Origin: Planctomycetaceae bacterium | GTDB taxonomy: Bacteria; Planctomycetota; Planctomycetia; Pirellulales; Pirellulaceae | Length of the DNA stretch: 64,000 nt | NCBI GenBank assembly: GCA_002726245.1 | Contig: PBSM01000188.1 | Span: 19,632-83,631, forward strand | Direction of reading: 5' to 3' | Part shown: one piece after another, positions 59,927-64,000 of the stretch | How the letters are laid out: each line of letters starts with the position of its first letter | How positions within the stretch are numbered: the first letter of the stretch is position 1 | The notes under the pieces: model-generated | Database searches by the model: none | Told to the model about the DNA's origin: nothing | What the model saw: only the letters and a program-made list of their open reading frames with translations | Made by a program: the position numbers and the translations under genes

Positions 59927-59950
59927 CGTACGACGGACGTCCGTCGTACG
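59927..59950. repeat. Perfect 24-bp palindrome
   Basis: The two 12-bp halves are exact reverse complements (half CGTACGACGGAC). It lies in the gap between the VanZ-like gene and the M28 peptidase gene, followed by a short stretch with the 9-mer ATAGTTGCG also found (as its complement) at the giant-gene promoters. It could be a regulator site or part of a dispersed repeat. Confidence 0.7.
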
Positions 59951-60047
59951 AAGCGGGTAATAGTTGCGAACAGCTTCTAAGTTGACAACGAATTACCGCG
60001 CACGAGAAAGTCGTCGATTGATCGAATCCTTACGATGGGAGTCTTAC

Positions 60048-62054
60048 ATGTCGCGTTCTTGGACCTTGGCTCTGCTGGTCGCCGTTTCGTTCGCCCAGCA
60101 GGCTCGCGCGGAAGAGCACTCTGCACTCGAATCTCGACTCCTTGCCGGGCTGAAGTACCTCGCCAGTGATGAGCTTGGTGGAAGGGGTGTTGGCACCGAA
60201 GGACTCGATAAAGCTGCAGACTACATCCGAAACGAGTTTTCGCAGGCAGGCTTGCGAACCGACCTGTTTGACGGCCGTCCGTTCCAACAGCTCGAAATCA
60301 CGCTGAAGTCAGAACTCGGCCCCACGGAACAGAATCGGCTGGCGTTGATCGGCCCAGTGTCAGATTCAGACGAAGACCAGAAGCCTGTCAACTTTGAGTT
60401 GGGTAAGGAATTCAACTCTTTAGCCATCGGAGGCAACATCGCTGTCGATGCACCGCTAGCTTTTGTTGGCTACGGTATCACAGCAGCCGACGTAGGCTAC
60501 GATGACTACGCTGATATCGATGTCCAAGGCAAGGCGGTGATTATCCTTCGCAAAGAGCCAGGGCAAGGGAAGCAGCAGAGCCCGTTCGGTGGCAAGAGCC
60601 CGTCACGAAACGCTTACTTCACAACGAAGATCGATAACGCCGTCAAGCACGGCGCGGCCGCCGTGATTTTCGTTAACGACAAATATGGCGTCGATAGTGC
60701 GGCGAAGTCATCGCAAAAGAAGTGGAATGACGCTCTAGATCAACTTGTAAAGAAGCGAACCGAGTTTTCTGAAATTGAAAGCCCGAGCGTTGAGCAGACG
60801 GCCAAGCATCAAGGTGAGTTGATCGAACTCGTTGGCGAACTGCAAAGATTCGCCGATGCATTGGAATCGGACCACGACGACATCCTTACCGTGCAGGGCG
60901 CCGGAACGCAGCCGAAACATGCCAAGCTGCCGGTGTTTTTCGCTCGCCGTGCGTTAGTCGATCGGGCTGTGAAGGCAGCACTTGGCCAAGATCTCACCGC
61001 GCTGGAAGCTGCAATCGATGAGGGTCCGCGGCCGCACAGCCAACTCATGGAAGGTTGGACGGCGAATTGCGAAGCGAACATTGTCCAAACGAAAACAAAG
61101 ATCAAGAATGTTGCCGGCGTGCTCGAGGGTGAAGGTCCGCTGGCTGACGAAACGATCATCGTGGGGGCTCATTACGACCACCTCGGCGAAGGCGGTCCCG
61201 GCTCACTCGCTCCGTGGACGAAAGCAATCCATAACGGTGCGGATGACAATGCGTCGGGCACAACGGCCTTGCTTGAAATCGCACGCCGAATGGCGTCTCG
61301 CAAAAAGTCGCCAGCGCGGCGAGTTGTCTTCATGGCATTCTCTGGCGAAGAACGCGGGCTGCTTGGCAGCGCGTACTACGTTAAGCAGCCAGCCATTCCG
61401 ATCGAGAAGACGGTTGCGATGGTGAATATGGACATGATCGGAAGGCTCAAAGATAACAAGCTGATCGTTTACGGAACGGGAACCGCCGAGTCGTTCGATT
61501 CGCTCGTCGATGAGACGAACAAACGATACGCGTTCGCCATCAAGAAGGAGCCGAACGGGCACGGTCCGAGCGATCATCAATCGTTCTACCAAGCGAAAGT
61601 TCCGGTCTTCCACTTCTTTACCGGAACACACAAGGACTACCACCGACCCAGCGACGACTTCGATAAGATCAATATCGAGGGAATGGCAAAGATTACGAAC
61701 ATGGTCGGCGACATCGTCGAGTCGCTCGCTGATCGCGCAGCAGCACCGAAGTACCTTCAAGTGAAGCGACCACCGCGAGGTAGTGGCAATCGGCCTTACT
61801 TGGGAACAGTACCCGATCTCGCGCGAGACGTTGAGGGATATGCGCTGCAGAGCGTTACGGAAGACGGCCCCGCCCAGCAGGCGGGAATCAAAGGTGGCGA
61901 TGTCATCGTCAAGTTCGGCGAAACTCCAATCAGCAGCCTCGACGACATCGATCAGGCCCTAAGAAAGCACAAGCCAGGCGACGAAGTCAAAGTCATCGTT
62001 CTGCGGGACGACAACGAGATTGAAGTCAGCGTCAAGCTGGCACGCCCGAGGTGA
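60048..62054 (+). CDS. M28 family aminopeptidase with PA and PDZ domains, exported
   Basis: 668 aa from ATG 60048, which has GGGAG about 7 nt upstream and a clear signal peptide (WTLALLVAVSFAQQARA). An upstream TTG at 59964 would only add sequence that lacks such features. A PA-like insert (SLAIGGN to AAAVIFVNDKYG) precedes the catalytic domain. The cocatalytic two-zinc site of M28 is complete: H375 in AHYDHLG, D399 in ADDNASG, E434-E435 in SGEERG, D462 in NMDMIG and H532 in KDYHRPSD. A C-terminal PDZ domain follows at about 590-668 (GPAQQAGIKGGDVI). It probably removes N-terminal residues from peptides in the periplasm or outside the cell, feeding on proteins. It is convergent with the CocE-like gene. 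Confidence 0.94.
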   Translation: MSRSWTLALLVAVSFAQQARAEEHSALESRLLAGLKYLASDELGGRGVGTEGLDKAADYIRNEFSQAGLRTDLFDGRPFQQLEITLKSELGPTEQNRLALIGPVSDSDEDQKPVNFELGKEFNSLAIGGNIAVDAPLAFVGYGITAADVGYDDYADIDVQGKAVIILRKEPGQGKQQSPFGGKSPSRNAYFTTKIDNAVKHGAAAVIFVNDKYGVDSAAKSSQKKWNDALDQLVKKRTEFSEIESPSVEQTAKHQGELIELVGELQRFADALESDHDDILTVQGAGTQPKHAKLPVFFARRALVDRAVKAALGQDLTALEAAIDEGPRPHSQLMEGWTANCEANIVQTKTKIKNVAGVLEGEGPLADETIIVGAHYDHLGEGGPGSLAPWTKAIHNGADDNASGTTALLEIARRMASRKKSPARRVVFMAFSGEERGLLGSAYYVKQPAIPIEKTVAMVNMDMIGRLKDNKLIVYGTGTAESFDSLVDETNKRYAFAIKKEPNGHGPSDHQSFYQAKVPVFHFFTGTHKDYHRPSDDFDKINIEGMAKITNMVGDIVESLADRAAAPKYLQVKRPPRGSGNRPYLGTVPDLARDVEGYALQSVTEDGPAQQAGIKGGDVIVKFGETPISSLDDIDQALRKHKPGDEVKVIVLRDDNEIEVSVKLARPR

Positions 62055-62112
62055 GTGTGGTTCACTTCCGGCAACCATCCTACAACACGAGTTGCGTTGC
62101 AACGGACATGGC

Positions 62113-64000
62113 CTAGTTCATCTCGCGTGGAACGGATACGTTCCAGTCTTTCTCGAAAAACAGCTTGCCATCGCGCGTGATGCAGACGCGGACGGTGTGA
62201 TGAAACGCCTTGGCGTCACTGCGGGTCGTTTCATCGGAATGCACTTCGACGTCGTACTCGGCGCGGCGCACATGAAAACGGCCTTCGGCTGTGAGCACGG
62301 CGTCTGCAGGCGATGAGTCACTGACGGTGAAGGCGGATTTCAATTCCAGTCGGTTGTTTGCGTTGCCCGTCTCTACCTGCAAGCGTACGGTCGTCCTCTC
62401 TTCGCCCAAGTCCTGAGTGATGGAGTATTCTGTCGGCTTCAGCAGTCGGTCTGGGTCGGCGGGCGGGAGTTGTTGCAAGTCGGGAAGTGGCAGCATCGGT
62501 GATTGTCTCGGGATGACAGGCAGGATGATGCGCGAAGCATGTTCGCCGCCGCGATGGATCGAATGAACTCCCGGCTCAGCCGTGGGCCACGCGTTCTGGA
62601 AGTCGGCTCCTGCGATGACAACGCGCAGCCGATGACCTTGTTCAAAGATGTACGAAGTCACTTTCAAAGGGACTTCCAGCTCGCAAACCTCTCCCGGGAC
62701 GAGTGGCTTCGGATGAGCATGGGACTCGCGATGTGTGGCGTTCAAGCCGCCGTACCGGACTAACTTGGCGGTCCCATCCGGCGCGACATCGATCAGCTTC
62801 ACGCGGAAGTACGCCACACGAGCCGTCGATGACACGAACAGCTTCGCAAGCGGTGTGCCAGTGACTTCGAGTTCTTCCTCGAGCGGGTCCGAAGTGTAGA
62901 CAAGCGAATTCGCATCGTCGAGCCGCTGGTCCACAGGCATTCCCCATGGCAATACTCCGCCGCCCCAGTGAATCCCCGATGAGATACCTGCACCAGCACG
63001 GTAACTCAGATCATCCGAACAACTTTCTTTAGCCGGCGAATCATCAAGGCGATGCGCTGCCAGATACAGGAGACAGTCTTCGCGACGAGCGATCGGCCAC
63101 TCGGCTTCATTTCGCCATTCGCCTGGTTCTTCAAGAGGCATGCGCACGCTGGGAGGGCTATGGCGACGAACGAATAGAGTGACGGGTGGTTCGTCCATGA
63201 TTCCATTGTCGATCTCTTTTAGCCAGCGATCAAACCAGCGCAGATAGATGCGGCCTGTGTCGATGCGCGGGCCTGGCACTGCGACCGACTCTTCGCCGTA
63301 CCAATGTCCCCACGGCCCAACCATCGCCTTCTTCGGGCATTTCAACTTGTCGTAAGCTCTCAGCAAGGCTGTCGGATAGCAATCGGACCATCCGCCGATC
63401 ACGAACACCGCACATTTCACTCGCTCGTAGTCTGCGGACAACGAGCGGTCTCGCCAGTACGCTCCTTGCAAAGGATTCGAGATGTAGCCGATGCCCCACG
63501 GTGCATTCTTCTCGAGTCGCTGTTGCCACAACGCTTCCCACTCGTCCCCGACGACGTCCGGATCAGGTGGCGCGAAGTTCCAGGTGTTCATATTGGCGGA
63601 GTAGCTGTCGAACATGTAAGGCCGCAAGCATCCGCCAGGATAGACCCACTCGGTGTAAACGTCGTCGTTCGCCGATCGAACAATGATCGCCTTCAAGGCG
63701 GCTGGATTCTGAACGGCGACTTGCCACTGAACGACCGCACTGTAAGACTTGCCGATCATTCCAACGTTGCCGTTGCACCACGGCTGTTCGGCGATCCAAC
63801 CGACCATGTCGTCGGCGTCTTGTCGTTCCTCGGCGTTGTAGATATCGGTCGTCCAGCCACCCGAGTTGCCCGTGCCGCGGACGTCGAACTGCACGATCGC
63901 ATAGCCATGCTCGGCTAGGTAAGGCACGGCGGGCGGATACTCGTTGCGGTAATCGGGAAGCGGTTTACGCAATCGCCGATAGGGGTTGTACTCCATGATC
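62113..64000 (-). CDS. CocE/NonD family serine hydrolase (X-Pro dipeptidyl-peptidase S15 type), 5' end outside window
   Basis: At least 628 codons, open to the right edge. The first visible stretch MEYNPYRR corresponds to the segment that normally follows about 40 N-terminal residues in this family, so the true start lies beyond 64000. The alpha/beta-hydrolase part shows FDVRGTGNSGG (oxyanion region), the nucleophile in GKSYSA (Ser codon 63746-63748; the usual second Gly is Ala here), the acid in GGWSD and the catalytic His in GPWGHWYGEE. The C-terminal jelly-roll domain of the CocE/X-Pro peptidase families follows, with EQGHRLRVVIAGADFQN. Substrates in this family range from cocaine esters to proline peptides and amides; the one here is unknown. 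No signal can be judged. Confidence 0.92.
   Translation of the reverse strand, partial: IMEYNPYRRLRKPLPDYRNEYPPAVPYLAEHGYAIVQFDVRGTGNSGGWTTDIYNAEERQDADDMVGWIAEQPWCNGNVGMIGKSYSAVVQWQVAVQNPAALKAIIVRSANDDVYTEWVYPGGCLRPYMFDSYSANMNTWNFAPPDPDVVGDEWEALWQQRLEKNAPWGIGYISNPLQGAYWRDRSLSADYERVKCAVFVIGGWSDCYPTALLRAYDKLKCPKKAMVGPWGHWYGEESVAVPGPRIDTGRIYLRWFDRWLKEIDNGIMDEPPVTLFVRRHSPPSVRMPLEEPGEWRNEAEWPIARREDCLLYLAAHRLDDSPAKESCSDDLSYRAGAGISSGIHWGGGVLPWGMPVDQRLDDANSLVYTSDPLEEELEVTGTPLAKLFVSSTARVAYFRVKLIDVAPDGTAKLVRYGGLNATHRESHAHPKPLVPGEVCELEVPLKVTSYIFEQGHRLRVVIAGADFQNAWPTAEPGVHSIHRGGEHASRIILPVIPRQSPMLPLPDLQQLPPADPDRLLKPTEYSITQDLGEERTTVRLQVETGNANNRLELKSAFTVSDSSPADAVLTAEGRFHVRRAEYDVEVHSDETTRSDAKAFHHTVRVCITRDGKLFFEKDWNVSVPREMN

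Noticed and set aside
59982..59987. TTGACA as -35 box of an M28 promoter
   Set aside because: Perfect hexamer, but nothing close to a -10 box at 15-19 bp downstream.
59964..60047. Upstream TTG start for the M28 peptidase
   Set aside because: The ATG at 60048 has a good ribosome binding site and starts a textbook signal peptide; the upstream part would bury it.
62091..62103. Small hairpin as terminator between the M28 and CocE genes
   Set aside because: Only a 5-bp stem with a 3-nt loop and no T-run on either strand.

Overview
The window looks like chromosomal DNA of a planctomycete, probably of the Pirellula/Rhodopirellula group (inference from gene content). The signs are two giant secreted-type proteins with LEPR-XLL-like N-termini, a dockerin at the C-terminus of the complete one, a Tat-exported DUF1501 protein, a DUF1080 protein and CocE- and M28-type secreted hydrolases. 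No rRNA, tRNA, CRISPR array or transposase gene was seen.

Region 1 (about 1-50.5 kb) is almost entirely two adjacent minus-strand giant genes. The upstream one, giant B (50338 to 19265), encodes 10,357 aa. The downstream one, giant A (18963 to beyond the left edge), shows at least 6,321 codons. They are paralogues that share a domain order: basic N-terminus with an LE(P/H)R-x-LL motif, Ig-like and PPC-like modules, a degenerate metzincin-like domain, beta-helix segments, a repeat module ending in VTGGPL, a jelly-roll-like domain, Calx-beta modules, a second beta-helix segment, then a long array of cadherin/VCBS-like modules. B ends in a type I dockerin; A is cut before its end. A alone has an N-terminal M10-like domain with an intact zinc motif and a GEVED domain. 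B alone has a VWA domain spliced into a beta-helix, a propeller with Asp-box (BNR) repeats, and four N-terminal repeats. Each gene has its own promoter. The two promoters are nearly identical in layout (consensus TATAAT, 16-bp spacer, TTGMAA), so the promoter appears to have been duplicated with the gene. The likely role is cell-surface adhesion, matrix or polymer interaction, with proteolysis in A.

Region 2 (50.8-64 kb) is ordinary coding sequence with structured intergenic DNA: a Tat-exported DUF1501 protein, an Ldh-family oxidoreductase, an AddA/RecB-like helicase-nuclease, a His-rich coiled-coil secreted protein, TadA, a DUF1080 protein, a VanZ-like membrane protein, an M28 aminopeptidase with PDZ, and a CocE/NonD hydrolase cut by the right edge. 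The gaps hold a pair of 107/108-bp palindromic elements with terminal inverted repeats, a separate two-hairpin element, and a perfect 24-bp palindrome. These look like dispersed repeat families.

The most interesting material is the giant-protein locus (paired promoters, active versus dead metzincin, VWA insertion) and the intergenic repeat elements.
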